64,000 nt of DNA from an uncultured Caulobacterales bacterium (GTDB lineage: Bacteria > Pseudomonadota > Alphaproteobacteria > Caulobacterales > Caulobacteraceae): assembly GCA_903840435.1 (NCBI GenBank), contig CAIMFV010000061.1, positions 1 to 64,000 of the forward strand, written 5' to 3'. This document shows positions 1 to 8,348 of the stretch, piece after piece. Position 1 is the stretch's first letter, and every line of letters starts with the position of its first letter. The notes below the pieces were generated by a model, which was given only the letters and a program-made list of their open reading frames with translations, ran no database searches and was not told the DNA's origin. Made by a program: the position numbers and the translations under genes.

Positions 1-120
1 ATGAACCGCCGACACGATCAAAACCCGAGGATCCTGAAAAATGAATTCGCCAAATGCGAGCGAAACACCGTGTTTCTCGCGGTTTGCAGCGTCTTTAGCG
101 GCATCAAATTCAATTTTCAC
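1..120 (-). CDS. brnT: BrnT family type II toxin, N-terminal part (runs off the left edge)
   Basis: The first 40 codons of a gene read leftwards off the window. The protein begins V/MKIEFDAAKDAANREKHGV and continues with a DPRVLIV segment. This matches the N-terminus of BrnT toxins (F-D-x-x-K-x-x-x-N-x-x-K-H-G-V), which are RelE-like ribonucleases paired with a downstream BrnA antitoxin that represses the operon. BrnA would lie beyond the window. The start is GTG at 120: no Shine-Dalgarno precedes it, and a good promoter ends so close to it that the mRNA is probably leaderless. The family call rests on motif recall over 40 residues only; toxin activity and the presence of BrnA are inferred. 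Confidence 0.72.
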   Translation of the reverse strand, partial: MKIEFDAAKDAANREKHGVSLAFGEFIFQDPRVLIVSAVH

Positions 121-127
121 AGTCGAA

Positions 128-156
128 ATTGTATGTGAATTACACACTTAATTCAA
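128..156 (-). promoter_or_regulatory. Promoter and likely operator of brnT
   Basis: Reading leftwards, TTGAAT (156-151) and TACAAT (133-128) are separated by exactly 17 nt, a near-consensus sigma-70 promoter. The spacer contains the near-palindrome TGTGAATTACACA (134-146). Toxin-antitoxin operons of this type are usually autorepressed, so this is a plausible BrnA operator. Predicted +1 falls within a few bases of the GTG at 120. Confidence 0.5.
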
Positions 157-198
157 GATCAGGTTTAGCGCCCTCGGCACCCGCTGCGTCCGAGACGA

Positions 199-219
199 CT
201 TCGCAGGTCATGAGCGGAT
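199..219 (+). repeat. Solo half-copy of the repeat family found at 58.1-58.6 kb
   Basis: These 21 nt (starting CTTCGCAGGTCATGAGC) are identical to the reverse complement of the left arm of the units at 58131-58568. The match stops abruptly upstream, so this is a truncated single arm in the intergenic space between brnT and the MDR oxidoreductase. Confidence 0.6.
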
Positions 220-248
220 ATAATTGAAATTACGCACCTTTCCGCCCC

Positions 249-1265
249 TCACACGACCTCGCCGACCTTGACCATCAGCTTGCCGTCATGGGCGCCGGAA
301 AAGAGCAGTTTCACGGCCTCGGCGGCGTTTTCCAGGCCGTCGACCACATGGGCCTTCCACTGCAACTCGCCCGATAGGACCAAGGGGGCCAGTTCGGCGA
401 AGGCTTCGCCGGCTCGGGGCAAATAGTCGATGATGATGAAGCCCTTGATGGTCAAACGCCGCATGAGGATACGGGCAAAGTCATCGAGGCCGGACGCTGG
501 GCCCTCACCATTATAGGTCGAGATCATACCGCACAGCGCCACCCGGCCAAAATTATTCATCCGGTTGATTACATCATTCATGATGGCGCCGCCGACATTC
601 TCAAAATTGCAGTCGATGCCATTCGGGCACAGCCGGTCCAGTTCGGTGCCTACATCTTGCGACTTATAGTCGATGACGCCGTCGAGCTTGAGGTCTTCAG
701 CCAGCCAACGGCACTTGTCCTTGCCGCCCGCAATGCCGATTACGCGCGCCCCGCGCCGTTTGGCCAGTTGGGCCGCCACCGATCCAACCGCGCCCGCGGC
801 GGCTGACACAACCACAGTTTCACCGGCCTCAGGTTTACAAATATCGACCATGCCGAACCAGGCCGTAAGACCCGTGGCCCCCAGCACGCTCATAAAGGCC
901 GTCAAGGGCACACCGGGAAGCGGCGGCAAATGGCTGAGCGTGTCCTGGTGGGCGAGCACATAGTCCTGCCAACCGCCGAGGCCGGTATTGACCAGAGCGC
1001 CGACCGGAAAGCGGTCAGATCCCGTAGCGACCACCTGGCCGATGCCGCCGCCCCGCATCACCTCGCCTACCTGCACAGGCGGCAGGTACTGGTCCATATC
1101 GCTCATCCAAATGCGATTGGTCGGGTCGAGCGACAGGTAAAGTGTGCGCACCACCACCTCGCCCGGCCCAGCCGTTGGAATGGGGCCCTCTACCAGTTCA
1201 AGGCACTCTGGACCAATTTCCCCGACCGGCCGCGTCCGCAGCACCCATTGACGATTATGGCTCAT
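249..1265 (-). CDS. NADP-dependent MDR oxidoreductase (PTGR/CurA/YfmJ type)
   Basis: A 338-aa zinc-independent medium-chain dehydrogenase/reductase of the leukotriene B4 12-hydroxydehydrogenase / prostaglandin reductase group, which reduces the C=C bond of alpha,beta-unsaturated ketones and aldehydes with NADPH. Visible hallmarks are an N-terminal GroES-like half with LSLDPTNRIWM near residue 45, a Rossmann nucleotide-binding stretch SAAAGAVGSVAAQLAK near 154-169, and a C-terminal HDGKLMVKV ending typical of the group. No catalytic zinc cysteines are present, as expected. It starts at ATG 1265, downstream of the suf operon on the same strand, and is probably transcribed separately or by readthrough. 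Physiological substrate unknown. Confidence 0.88.
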   Translation of the reverse strand: MSHNRQWVLRTRPVGEIGPECLELVEGPIPTAGPGEVVVRTLYLSLDPTNRIWMSDMDQYLPPVQVGEVMRGGGIGQVVATGSDRFPVGALVNTGLGGWQDYVLAHQDTLSHLPPLPGVPLTAFMSVLGATGLTAWFGMVDICKPEAGETVVVSAAAGAVGSVAAQLAKRRGARVIGIAGGKDKCRWLAEDLKLDGVIDYKSQDVGTELDRLCPNGIDCNFENVGGAIMNDVINRMNNFGRVALCGMISTYNGEGPASGLDDFARILMRRLTIKGFIIIDYLPRAGEAFAELAPLVLSGELQWKAHVVDGLENAAEAVKLLFSGAHDGKLMVKVGEVV

Positions 1266-1302
1266 CTCTTGTTTCTTCCCTTGGCTTTTCTCTCTTTAGG
1301 CC

Positions 1303-1321
1303 GAGGCGCTCACGGCGCCTC
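1303..1321 (-). terminator. Hairpin over the 3' end of the suf operon
   Basis: GAGGCGC-(5 nt)-GCGCCTC forms a perfect 7-bp stem spanning the stop codon of the last suf gene. No T-run follows on the minus strand, so it may act as a weak or Rho-assisted terminator or as a 3'-end stabiliser. It is not a clear intrinsic terminator. Confidence 0.35.
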
Positions 1322-1702
1322 AAGGCTGGCCGGGACAATGGTGACGCTTTCACCACAGCCGCAAGCATCGGTTTCATTGGGATTATTGAAGACAAACTTC
1401 GAGGCCAGCGCGCTCGATTGATAGTCGACCACAGTTCCGATGAGAAAGAGGACCGCCTTGGGTTCAATCAAGATCCGCACGCCCTTATCCTCGACCACTT
1501 CGTCAAACGGACCGGCTTCGCTGGCATATTCGATAATATATTCCTGGCCAGCACAGCCGCCATTGCGCACCCCGACCCTGAGACCCGCTACCGGGCCCTC
1601 CGCCTTGGCCATAATATCCCGCACGCGGGCAGCGGCGGCTTCGGTCAAGCTGACAACTTGCGGGCGTGCCCGACGGGGACGCGGCGCGACGACTGGGTCC
1701 AT
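1310..1702 (-). CDS. sufA: Iron-sulfur cluster assembly accessory protein, SufA/IscA/HesB type
   Basis: A 130-aa A-type carrier that takes Fe-S clusters from the SufBCD scaffold to apo-proteins. The three conserved cysteines are visible: NGGCAGQEYII near residue 50 and the C-terminal CGCG pair at about 114-116. The N-terminus carries about 15 basic, proline-rich residues before the HesB fold begins at VSLTEAAAARV. It is the last gene of the suf operon, 12 nt behind sufT. Length and motif spacing are normal for the family; assignment to SufA rather than IscA rests on operon context. Confidence 0.92.
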   Translation of the reverse strand: MDPVVAPRPRRARPQVVSLTEAAAARVRDIMAKAEGPVAGLRVGVRNGGCAGQEYIIEYASEAGPFDEVVEDKGVRILIEPKAVLFLIGTVVDYQSSALASKFVFNNPNETDACGCGESVTIVPASLEAP

Positions 1703-1714
1703 GTGCGTACTCCG

Positions 1715-2131
1715 CTAAAACATGTTCAGATTGAGCTTGGCCTCGTCCGACATGCGGGTCTGGTCCCAAGGCGGTTCAAAGATGAGATTGACGGTGCAGG
1801 ACTTCACGCCTGGGATGGACTCAACCGCAGTCTGAACCCAGCCCGGCATGTCGCCCGCGACCGGGCACCCCGGCGCGGTCAAGGTCATATCCACCACCAC
1901 ATCGCGATCATCGGACACATCGACCCGATAGATCAGGCCGAGCTCATAAATATCGACCGGGATTTCGGGATCATAAACCGTCTTCAAGGCAGCGATCAGG
2001 TCTTGGGTTAGACGCTCCAATTCTTCCGGCGGCAAGGCGGAAGCTATAGGGTCCACACCTTCTGTCGGTGCCTGGGCTTGGCGCGCGGCATCGGGGGCAA
2101 GATCGGGCGTGTCGTGTGGGCTCATGTCCAT
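1715..2131 (-). CDS. sufT: SUF system assembly protein SufT (DUF59/MIP18 family)
   Basis: A 138-aa protein of the DUF59 family used in Fe-S cluster maturation. Signature segments are DPEIPVDIYELGLIY and TLTAPGCP, the latter carrying the conserved cysteine. I place the start at ATG 2131 (MDMSPHD), 4 nt after the sufS stop. A longer reading from 2242 would overlap the conserved end of SufS by over 100 nt and add a low-complexity tail. An equally good ATG lies two codons later at 2125. The first ~40 residues are proline/acid-rich and probably disordered. Confidence 0.9.
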   Translation of the reverse strand: MDMSPHDTPDLAPDAARQAQAPTEGVDPIASALPPEELERLTQDLIAALKTVYDPEIPVDIYELGLIYRVDVSDDRDVVVDMTLTAPGCPVAGDMPGWVQTAVESIPGVKSCTVNLIFEPPWDQTRMSDEAKLNLNMF

Positions 2132-2135
2132 GGGA

Positions 2136-3353
2136 TCATCCGAAGAAGCGGCGGGCTTTGTCGAGGGCGGTGAGAAAGGCCTCAGCCTCCTCAACCGTAT
2201 TATAGGGCGCGAACGAAACGCGAGTTGACGAAGTGACGCCAAACCGGCGCATCAGGGGTTCAGCACAATGGGTGCCCGCCCGGACCGCGACGCCATACCG
2301 ATCCAGAATCTGGGCCAGATCGTGGGCATGGGCGCCGTCGAGCACAAAGGTGAGGATCGGGCCCTTCTCGGCGCTATCCCCCAGCACGCGCACCGTGTTG
2401 TCGCCACGCAAGGCTTCGCGCACATGGCGGTAAAGTGCCTGTTCGTGAGCTTCGGCGCCGTCGCGGTCGAGGGCTTCGATGAAATCCACAGCCGCACGAA
2501 AGCCAATGGCTTCCAAAATCGGCGGCGTGCCCGCCTCGAAGCGATGGGGCGGATCGGCAAAGGAGATGGTGTCTAGGCCGACACTGGCGATCATCTCGCC
2601 GCCGCCCTGATAGGGGGGCAGCGCCGCCAAGCGATCCGCCTTGCCATAAAGAAAGCCAAGACCTGTGGGTCCAAACAGCTTGTGGGAAGAAAAGACATAA
2701 TAGTCGATATCGAGCGCCGTCACATCAACCCTTTGATGCACCACGGCTTGGCAGCCATCGAGCAAGACTTGAGCGCCCACCGCCCGCGCCGCGGCGACCA
2801 CCCGTGCCACATCGGTCTTGGCCCCCGTCACATTCGACATATGGGTCAGGGTGATCAGCCGGGTTCGGGGCGTTACCAAGGCTTCGAGCCTGTCCATATC
2901 GATTTCGCCACGATCGGTGATCGGCGCAAAGCGCAACACCACCCCCCGCTCGCGCAAAAAATGCCACGGCACATAGTTTGCGTGGTGCTCAAGCTCTGAC
3001 AGCAGGATTTCGTCGCCTGGCGCGAACTGTCGGCCCAATCCTGCCGCGACCAGATTAATGGCTTCGGTAGCGCCCTTGGTGAAAACCATATTGTCAGGCG
3101 ACGCCGCCCCAACGAGCCGCGCCGCCGCCGCGCGCGCCGCTTCATAGGCGTCCGTCGTTTCATTGGCCAAGGTGTGCAAGCCCCGATGCACATTGGCGTA
3201 GGAATGGCGCATGGCATGGGTCATGGCCTCAATCACCGCCTCTGGCTTTTGGGCCGAGGCGGCGCTGTCGAGATAGACAAGCGGCTTGCCATGGATTTCG
3301 CGCGCCAGGATGGGAAAGGCGTTACGAAAAGCGGTGACGTCGAAGGGCTTCAT
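2136..3353 (-). CDS. sufS: Cysteine desulfurase SufS
   Basis: A 405-aa class-II cysteine desulfurase that takes sulfur from L-cysteine for Fe-S assembly. The PLP lysine lies in FSSHKLFGPTG (Lys225) and the persulfide cysteine in RAGTHCAEPLMRRF (Cys363). The HHANYVPW segment near 123-130 is typical of SufS. Its start overlaps the end of sufD by 4 nt (ATGA), so translation is probably coupled. No sufE or sufU, which usually activates SufS, lies in this operon; such a partner would have to be elsewhere. Confidence 0.95.
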   Translation of the reverse strand: MKPFDVTAFRNAFPILAREIHGKPLVYLDSAASAQKPEAVIEAMTHAMRHSYANVHRGLHTLANETTDAYEAARAAAARLVGAASPDNMVFTKGATEAINLVAAGLGRQFAPGDEILLSELEHHANYVPWHFLRERGVVLRFAPITDRGEIDMDRLEALVTPRTRLITLTHMSNVTGAKTDVARVVAAARAVGAQVLLDGCQAVVHQRVDVTALDIDYYVFSSHKLFGPTGLGFLYGKADRLAALPPYQGGGEMIASVGLDTISFADPPHRFEAGTPPILEAIGFRAAVDFIEALDRDGAEAHEQALYRHVREALRGDNTVRVLGDSAEKGPILTFVLDGAHAHDLAQILDRYGVAVRAGTHCAEPLMRRFGVTSSTRVSFAPYNTVEEAEAFLTALDKARRFFG

Positions 3354-4327
3354 CGTCCCTCCCCGTCAAACGCTTCGGCCTGAGCCGCGAGAAAAATCAG
3401 CGCTTGGTCCCGCAGGCCGGGATGGCGAATGCGCTCAGCCACCTCCCCGACAAAGGCGGTAATCAGCAAACGTCGCGCCTCAGCCTCGGGCAGGCCGCGC
3501 GACATGGCATAGAAGAGCGCGTCTTCATCCAGGGCGCCGATGGTATTGCCGTGCGCACAGGCGACATCGTCGGCATAGATTTCTAACTCGGGCTTTGAAT
3601 CAATCTCAGCCCGGTCGGACAGGATCAGGCCATTATGGGCAAGGCGCGCATCGGTGCCGTCGGCCCCTTGCAAGACCTCGATCCGCCCTTGGAAGACGCC
3701 GCGCGCCGCGCCTGCGACCACGCCGCGCACCAATTGCCGACTTTCGCCATCGCGGCCCAGGTGGCGCACAACCGTCGTCTGATCCGCGTGGCGAGCGCCT
3801 GCGAGGAGATAGGCGCCGTCGAGCCGCACCCGCCCCGCTCCGCCCGGATGGTCGACATGGGTTTCGACCCGCTGACGCCGCGCGCCCGAGGCGAGCACGG
3901 TCTGGGCAAAGTCGCAGCGCGCCTGCATCTGCACGTGGGTGGTTGCCACACTAACCGCGTCCGCGTCGTCGGCGATCATCACCAGACGCTCCAACGAGGC
4001 GCCGACACCAAGCGTGAAATCAAAGGCAAGGTCTCGGACATATCGACCTTGACCGGCCTCGATCAGGTCGAGCACGACCCGATGGTCTCCGGCCGGAACC
4101 TCCAACGTCACATGCTCAACACCGCCCTGGATCGGGGCGGCGAACCGACGCACCACCACGCCGTCAAGGGCTATGGGCACCGACCAAGACCCCAAGGCTT
4201 GGCGCTCAGGATTAAGTGGAGGCACGGTCGTCAATGCGCCAAAAAGGTCGGTCCAGCGCCACCCCTCATGGCGCCGCCCTGGCAATTTTGTCCGGTCTCC
4301 TGAGCGCAGAGCCTCAGCGAGCATCAC
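3350..4327 (-). CDS. sufD: Fe-S assembly scaffold subunit SufD
   Basis: A 325-aa SufD protein, partner of SufB in the SufBC2D scaffold. The right-handed beta-helix core is followed by the conserved C-terminal module containing ACAHGNTIGALDEDALFYAMSRGL, where the family's conserved histidine sits, and LLITAFVGEV. The N-terminal region (KLPGRRHEGWRWTDL) is the usual SufD signature. It is shorter than E. coli SufD, as is common for alphaproteobacterial forms. Overlaps sufC and sufS by 4 nt on each side. Confidence 0.93.
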   Translation of the reverse strand: MMLAEALRSGDRTKLPGRRHEGWRWTDLFGALTTVPPLNPERQALGSWSVPIALDGVVVRRFAAPIQGGVEHVTLEVPAGDHRVVLDLIEAGQGRYVRDLAFDFTLGVGASLERLVMIADDADAVSVATTHVQMQARCDFAQTVLASGARRQRVETHVDHPGGAGRVRLDGAYLLAGARHADQTTVVRHLGRDGESRQLVRGVVAGAARGVFQGRIEVLQGADGTDARLAHNGLILSDRAEIDSKPELEIYADDVACAHGNTIGALDEDALFYAMSRGLPEAEARRLLITAFVGEVAERIRHPGLRDQALIFLAAQAEAFDGEGR

Positions 4328-5070
4328 GCGGCCTTTCCATATTTGTCATAGCCATCGCGCTCGAGTTCGAGGGCAAGTTCCGGCCCACCCGACGCAACGA
4401 TGCGCCCTGCGGCCAGCACATGCACCCGGTCAGGGCGGATATGGTCCAAGAGGCGCTGATAGTGGGTAATGACCAGCATGGACCGGTCAGCCGCGCGCAA
4501 GGCGTTGACCCCTTCTGAGACGATCTTCAAGGCGTCAATATCAAGACCAGAATCGGTCTCGTCCAAGATGGCCAAACGCGGCGCCAACATGGCCATCTGG
4601 AAGATTTCCATGCGCTTCTTCTCGCCACCGGAAAAGCCGACATTCAGGCCTCGGCGCAGCATCTCGAAGTCCATCTTCAAATTGGCGGCTTCGGCCTTGG
4701 CCTTTTTCAGAAATTCCGGCGCTGAAATCTCCCCCTCGCCGCGGGCCTTGCGCTGCGCATTTAAGGCGGCGCGGACAAAGGTCAGGGCGGGAACGCCGGG
4801 AATTTCCAGCGGGTATTGGAAGGAGAGAAACACTCCCTTGGCGGCGCGCTCTGACGCATTGAGCGCCAAGAGATCATCGCCCAAAAGCTGGGCGGTTCCG
4901 TCCGTCACCTCATAGCCAGACCGACCGGCCAGCGTATAGGATAGGGTCGATTTTCCCGCACCATTGGGTCCCATCACCGCGTGGACTTCACCGGTCGGCA
5001 CGCTGAGGCTCAGGCCCTTCAAAATCTCGGCCTCCCCAACGCGGACGTGCAGGTTATCAATCTTGAGCAT
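4324..5070 (-). CDS. sufC: Fe-S assembly ATPase SufC
   Basis: A 248-aa ABC-type ATPase that powers the SufBCD scaffold in the cytoplasm. Motifs: Walker A GPNGAGKST near residue 34, ABC signature FSGGEKKR near 146, and Walker B LAILDETDSGLD near 167. The DETDSGLDIDAL segment is characteristic of SufC. I start it at ATG 5070 (MLKIDNLHV), where homology begins. A start at 5100 would add ten unconserved residues and overlap the end of sufB. Confidence 0.95.
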   Translation of the reverse strand: MLKIDNLHVRVGEAEILKGLSLSVPTGEVHAVMGPNGAGKSTLSYTLAGRSGYEVTDGTAQLLGDDLLALNASERAAKGVFLSFQYPLEIPGVPALTFVRAALNAQRKARGEGEISAPEFLKKAKAEAANLKMDFEMLRRGLNVGFSGGEKKRMEIFQMAMLAPRLAILDETDSGLDIDALKIVSEGVNALRAADRSMLVITHYQRLLDHIRPDRVHVLAAGRIVASGGPELALELERDGYDKYGKAA

Positions 5071-5096
5071 AGGCGACTTTCCAGGTGAAGGGAGGC

Positions 5097-6569
5097 TCAT
5101 CCGACGCTGCCTTCGAGGCTGACGGCGACCAGTTTTTGCGCTTCGACGGCAAATTCCATCGGCAGTTCTTGCAACACATCTTTCACGAAGCCGTTGACCA
5201 ACAGCTGCACCGCCTCTTCTTGCGAAAGGCCGCGCTGCATGGCGTAGAAGAGTTGATCTTCAGAGAGCCGCGTCGTGGTCGCTTCGTGCTCCAGCTTGGC
5301 CGAGCCGTTGCGCGCCTCGACATAGGGCACGGTGTGGGCGGCGCAGTCCTTGCCGATCAAAAGGCTGTCGCATTGGGTGAAATTGCGCGCGCCCTTGGCC
5401 TTGGGGTGCACCGAAACCAGCCCACGATAAGTGGAGGTCGAGCGCCCGGCGGAAATCCCCTTGGCAATGATGCGCGAGCGTGAACCCGGTCCCAGATGGA
5501 TCATCTTCGTGCCGGTATCGGCCTGTTGCCGATTATTGGTGATGGCGATCGAATAGAATTCGCCGACGCTATCAGCGCCGCGCAAAATGCAGGACGGATA
5601 TTTCCAGGTGATGGCCGAACCGGTCTCCACCTGGGTCCAGCTGACCTTAGAGCGATCCCCACGACAATCAGCCCGCTTGGTGACAAAGTTATAGATGCCG
5701 CCCCGGCCTTCGGCGTCGCCTGGGTACCAGTTCTGCACGGTTGAATATTTGATCTCGGCGTCTTCCAAGGCCACCAGTTCAACCACGGCCGCATGCAGTT
5801 GGTTTTCATCGCGCATCGGCGCGGTGCAGCCTTCCAGATAGGAAACGTAAGCGCCCTTATCGGCGATAATCAGGGTGCGCTCGAATTGGCCAGTGGAAGA
5901 GGCGTTGATGCGGAAATAGGTTGAAAGCTCCATCGGACAGCGCACGCCCGGCGGCACATAGACAAACGAGCCTTCGGAAAACACCGCCGAGTTTAGACAC
6001 GCAAAATAGTTGTCACTGGTGGGCACCACCGTGCCCAGATAGGCGCGCACCAAATCGGGATGCTCGCGCACCGCTTCGGACAGGGGACAGAAGATCACAC
6101 CCGCCTTGGCGAGCTCAGCCTTGAAGGTAGTGACCACCGAGACCGAATCAAACACCGCGTCGACGGCATAGCGCGACGCGCCCTCGACGCCCGCCAAGAT
6201 CTCTTGCTCCTTCAGCGGGATACCAAGCTTCTTGTAGGTCTCCAAGAGATCTGGATCGACCTCGTCGAGGCTTTTCGGACCGACCTTTTCCTTCGGCGCG
6301 GCATAGTAATAAAGCGCCTGATAATCGATCGGCGGATAGCTGATCTTGGCCCAATCGGGTTCGTCTAGCGCGAGCCAGCGGGCATAGGCCTCCAGCCGCC
6401 AGGCGAGCAACCAGTCCGGCTCGGCCTTTTTGGCGGAGATGAAGCGGATGACATCCGGATTGAGCCCCTTTTCGGAAAATTCCTGCTCAATATCGGTGAC
6501 GAAGCCATGGGCGTACTTTTCGCCCGCCAAGGCCTCGACCGTCGCCAGGGTTTCGACGTCCGCCGCCAT
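5097..6569 (-). CDS. sufB: Fe-S assembly scaffold subunit SufB
   Basis: A 490-aa SufB, the subunit on which the nascent cluster is built. Conserved segments include [23 protein letters not shown] (split here across the core), [20 protein letters not shown], and [10 protein letters not shown] with the cysteine thought to receive sulfur. The C-terminal [21 protein letters not shown] is typical. The start ATG 6569 ([11 protein letters not shown]) is chosen because the preceding eight codons overlap the stop of the upstream cysteine desulfurase. Only 1 nt separates the two genes. Confidence 0.96.
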   Translation of the reverse strand: MAADVETLATVEALAGEKYAHGFVTDIEQEFSEKGLNPDVIRFISAKKAEPDWLLAWRLEAYARWLALDEPDWAKISYPPIDYQALYYYAAPKEKVGPKSLDEVDPDLLETYKKLGIPLKEQEILAGVEGASRYAVDAVFDSVSVVTTFKAELAKAGVIFCPLSEAVREHPDLVRAYLGTVVPTSDNYFACLNSAVFSEGSFVYVPPGVRCPMELSTYFRINASSTGQFERTLIIADKGAYVSYLEGCTAPMRDENQLHAAVVELVALEDAEIKYSTVQNWYPGDAEGRGGIYNFVTKRADCRGDRSKVSWTQVETGSAITWKYPSCILRGADSVGEFYSIAITNNRQQADTGTKMIHLGPGSRSRIIAKGISAGRSTSTYRGLVSVHPKAKGARNFTQCDSLLIGKDCAAHTVPYVEARNGSAKLEHEATTTRLSEDQLFYAMQRGLSQEEAVQLLVNGFVKDVLQELPMEFAVEAQKLVAVSLEGSVG

Positions 6570-6570
6570 C

Positions 6571-7713
6571 TTAATTGACCTCCGCAGGCGCACGCGACAG
6601 ATGTCGGGCGGCGCCGTCTCGATAGACTTCTAAAAAGCGTTTCCAGTCGTTGGGCTCGGTCGCCCACCCCGACGAGACGCGCAGCACGAAGGGGGCGAGG
6701 CGGCCAGCCCCCATGGCCTCCACCACGCGGGAAGGTCTGACCTTGCCTGAAGCGCAAGCCGCGCCTGCCGAGACCTGCACGCCGTCGAGATCAAGCCGCA
6801 TGACCTGGCGCATACTTTCCCAACCGGGACAGGCAAGGCAAAGCAGATTGGGCAGTCGCGGCGCGCCCTCGCCTAACACCACCGCACCCGAGGCCTTGGC
6901 GGCCAGAGCTGTTGCGTCCCTCGCCGCGGCGTGACCTTCAAAGCGGGCGAGGTCTTGATGGGCCATGTCGGCCGCGACGCCAAAGCCCCTAATCGCTGGC
7001 GTATTTTCCGTGCCGCTCCTCAGGCCAAATTCCTGGCCGCCGCCGCCCCACAAGGGCTTCGGTTTGACGCCCTCGGCGAAGGCCAGCGCGCCTGCACCTT
7101 GCGGGCCGCCAAGCTTGTGAGACGAGATGGCCAAGGTGTGAGCGCCCAGACCATCAATATCGACAGCGATCTTTCCTACAGCCTGTACCGCGTCGACATG
7201 TAAACGTCCGCCAAGCTGGCGCACCATGGCCGCAACTTCCGAGATGGGATGGATGACGCCGGTTTCATTATTGGCCAGCATCAGCGCAACCAAAGCCCGC
7301 CCGCCGGTTGCAAGTGCGTCCTGCAGGGCTTGCAGATCAACCACGCCGGTTGCCGTGACGGGCAGAATACGAACGGGTAGGCCAAGACGCAGAGCGGTCT
7401 CGCTGACCGCCTCATGCTCTGTCGCACCGACCAGGATCTGATCAATGTCCGCCAGATGGGCTGCGAGACCAAGCGCATTGGCCTCTGCCCCGCCGCTCGT
7501 GAAAATAAGTCTCTCCGTGGCCGCGCCGACCAAGGCGCTAACCCGCGTGCGCGCCGCCTCAACCCGCTCGCGCGCCTTGCGACCCGTGGCATGGACGGAC
7601 GATGGATTGCCGCCCGCTTCCAGCGCCGCCCGCACAGCCTCGCGCACCTCTGGCCTTACCGGCGCAGACGCGGCGTAATCGAGATAAACCGGCGGGCGAT
7701 GGGCGACAGGCAT
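6571..7713 (-). CDS. Cysteine desulfurase, NifS/IscS-like
   Basis: A 380-aa aminotransferase class-V enzyme, a second cysteine desulfurase in the same operon as sufS. The PLP lysine is in [14 protein letters not shown] and the active-site cysteine loop reads [13 protein letters not shown]. The loop lies near the C-terminus as in class-I (IscS/NifS) enzymes, unlike the sufS product. A NifS-like gene between iscR and sufB is common in alphaproteobacterial suf operons. Start taken at ATG 7713 ([15 protein letters not shown]), 4 nt behind iscR. Whether it acts in parallel with SufS or supplies sulfur elsewhere is not deducible from sequence. Confidence 0.92.
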   Translation of the reverse strand: MPVAHRPPVYLDYAASAPVRPEVREAVRAALEAGGNPSSVHATGRKARERVEAARTRVSALVGAATERLIFTSGGAEANALGLAAHLADIDQILVGATEHEAVSETALRLGLPVRILPVTATGVVDLQALQDALATGGRALVALMLANNETGVIHPISEVAAMVRQLGGRLHVDAVQAVGKIAVDIDGLGAHTLAISSHKLGGPQGAGALAFAEGVKPKPLWGGGGQEFGLRSGTENTPAIRGFGVAADMAHQDLARFEGHAAARDATALAAKASGAVVLGEGAPRLPNLLCLACPGWESMRQVMRLDLDGVQVSAGAACASGKVRPSRVVEAMGAGRLAPFVLRVSSGWATEPNDWKRFLEVYRDGAARHLSRAPAEVN

Positions 7714-7717
7714 CGGA

Positions 7718-8161
7718 TCAGGCCGCCTCAGTATGGTCAAACCCGGTTCTCAGCCGCCCCTTGGCCACGTCCTCTAAAGAGACACGGGCGAGAAACGAAT
7801 CGATTTCGGCGCTCAAGGCCTCCCAGAGATCATGGGTCAGGCATTTTTGGCCACTTTGCATGCAGCCCTTGGCAGAGGCGACGGTGCAGCGCGTTGCCCG
7901 GATCGGCTCGTCCACGGCGCGCACAATCGCGGCCACCGGCGTTGCAGCGGCTGTGGCGGCAAGCCGGTACCCGCCGCCCGGCCCGCGAACGCTGCGCACA
8001 AGGCCCTGGCGTCGCAGCCGCGCGAACAATTGCTCGAGATAGGAGAGGGAGATTTCTTGCCGGGTGGCGATTTCGGCCAGGGACACGGCCCGGCTTTCCC
8101 CATGTAAGGCGAGGTCGGTCATCGCCATCACCGCGTAGCGCCCCTTGGTGCTTAACCGCAT
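7718..8161 (-). CDS. iscR: Rrf2-family regulator, IscR type (suf operon repressor)
   Basis: A 147-aa winged-helix Rrf2 protein. The N-terminus MRLSTKGRYAVMAM and the wing GPGGGYRL are classic. Three cysteines in RCTVASAKGCMQSGQKCLTHDLW are positioned to bind an Fe-S cluster and are followed by the IscR-specific L-T-H-x-L-W. Spacing is C-x7-C-x6-C, slightly wider than C-x5-C-x5-C in E. coli IscR. As first gene of the suf operon it most likely senses cluster status and represses the operon. Confidence 0.92.
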   Translation of the reverse strand: MRLSTKGRYAVMAMTDLALHGESRAVSLAEIATRQEISLSYLEQLFARLRRQGLVRSVRGPGGGYRLAATAAATPVAAIVRAVDEPIRATRCTVASAKGCMQSGQKCLTHDLWEALSAEIDSFLARVSLEDVAKGRLRTGFDHTEAA

Positions 8162-8267
8162 GGCGATGTCACCTTTTTCCCAACACGACGACGTCGTCGA
8201 TGACGCCTCTGAAATTTTCCGCGCACGACGCAGACCTGTGCTACAAGCCGCGCTCCCGCTTGGGAGT

Positions 8268-8297
8268 GGACTTAGGAAGTCCTACCCCTGCGGTCAA
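8268..8297 (-). promoter_or_regulatory. Candidate suf operon promoter with IscR-like operator
   Basis: Reading leftwards, TTGACC (8297-8292) and TAAGTC (8274-8269) are 17 nt apart. The -10 lies inside the inverted repeat GGACTTAGGAAGTCC (8268-8282). The -35 sits in ATACTTGACC, which resembles the left half of an E. coli type-1 IscR site. The -10 is poor, which would fit a regulated promoter, but the assignment is tentative. Confidence 0.35.
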
Positions 8298-8348
8298 GTA
8301 TTTCGCATCACCGATCGCACGGCGAATTCAAGAAGGCTCGAAGATCAT

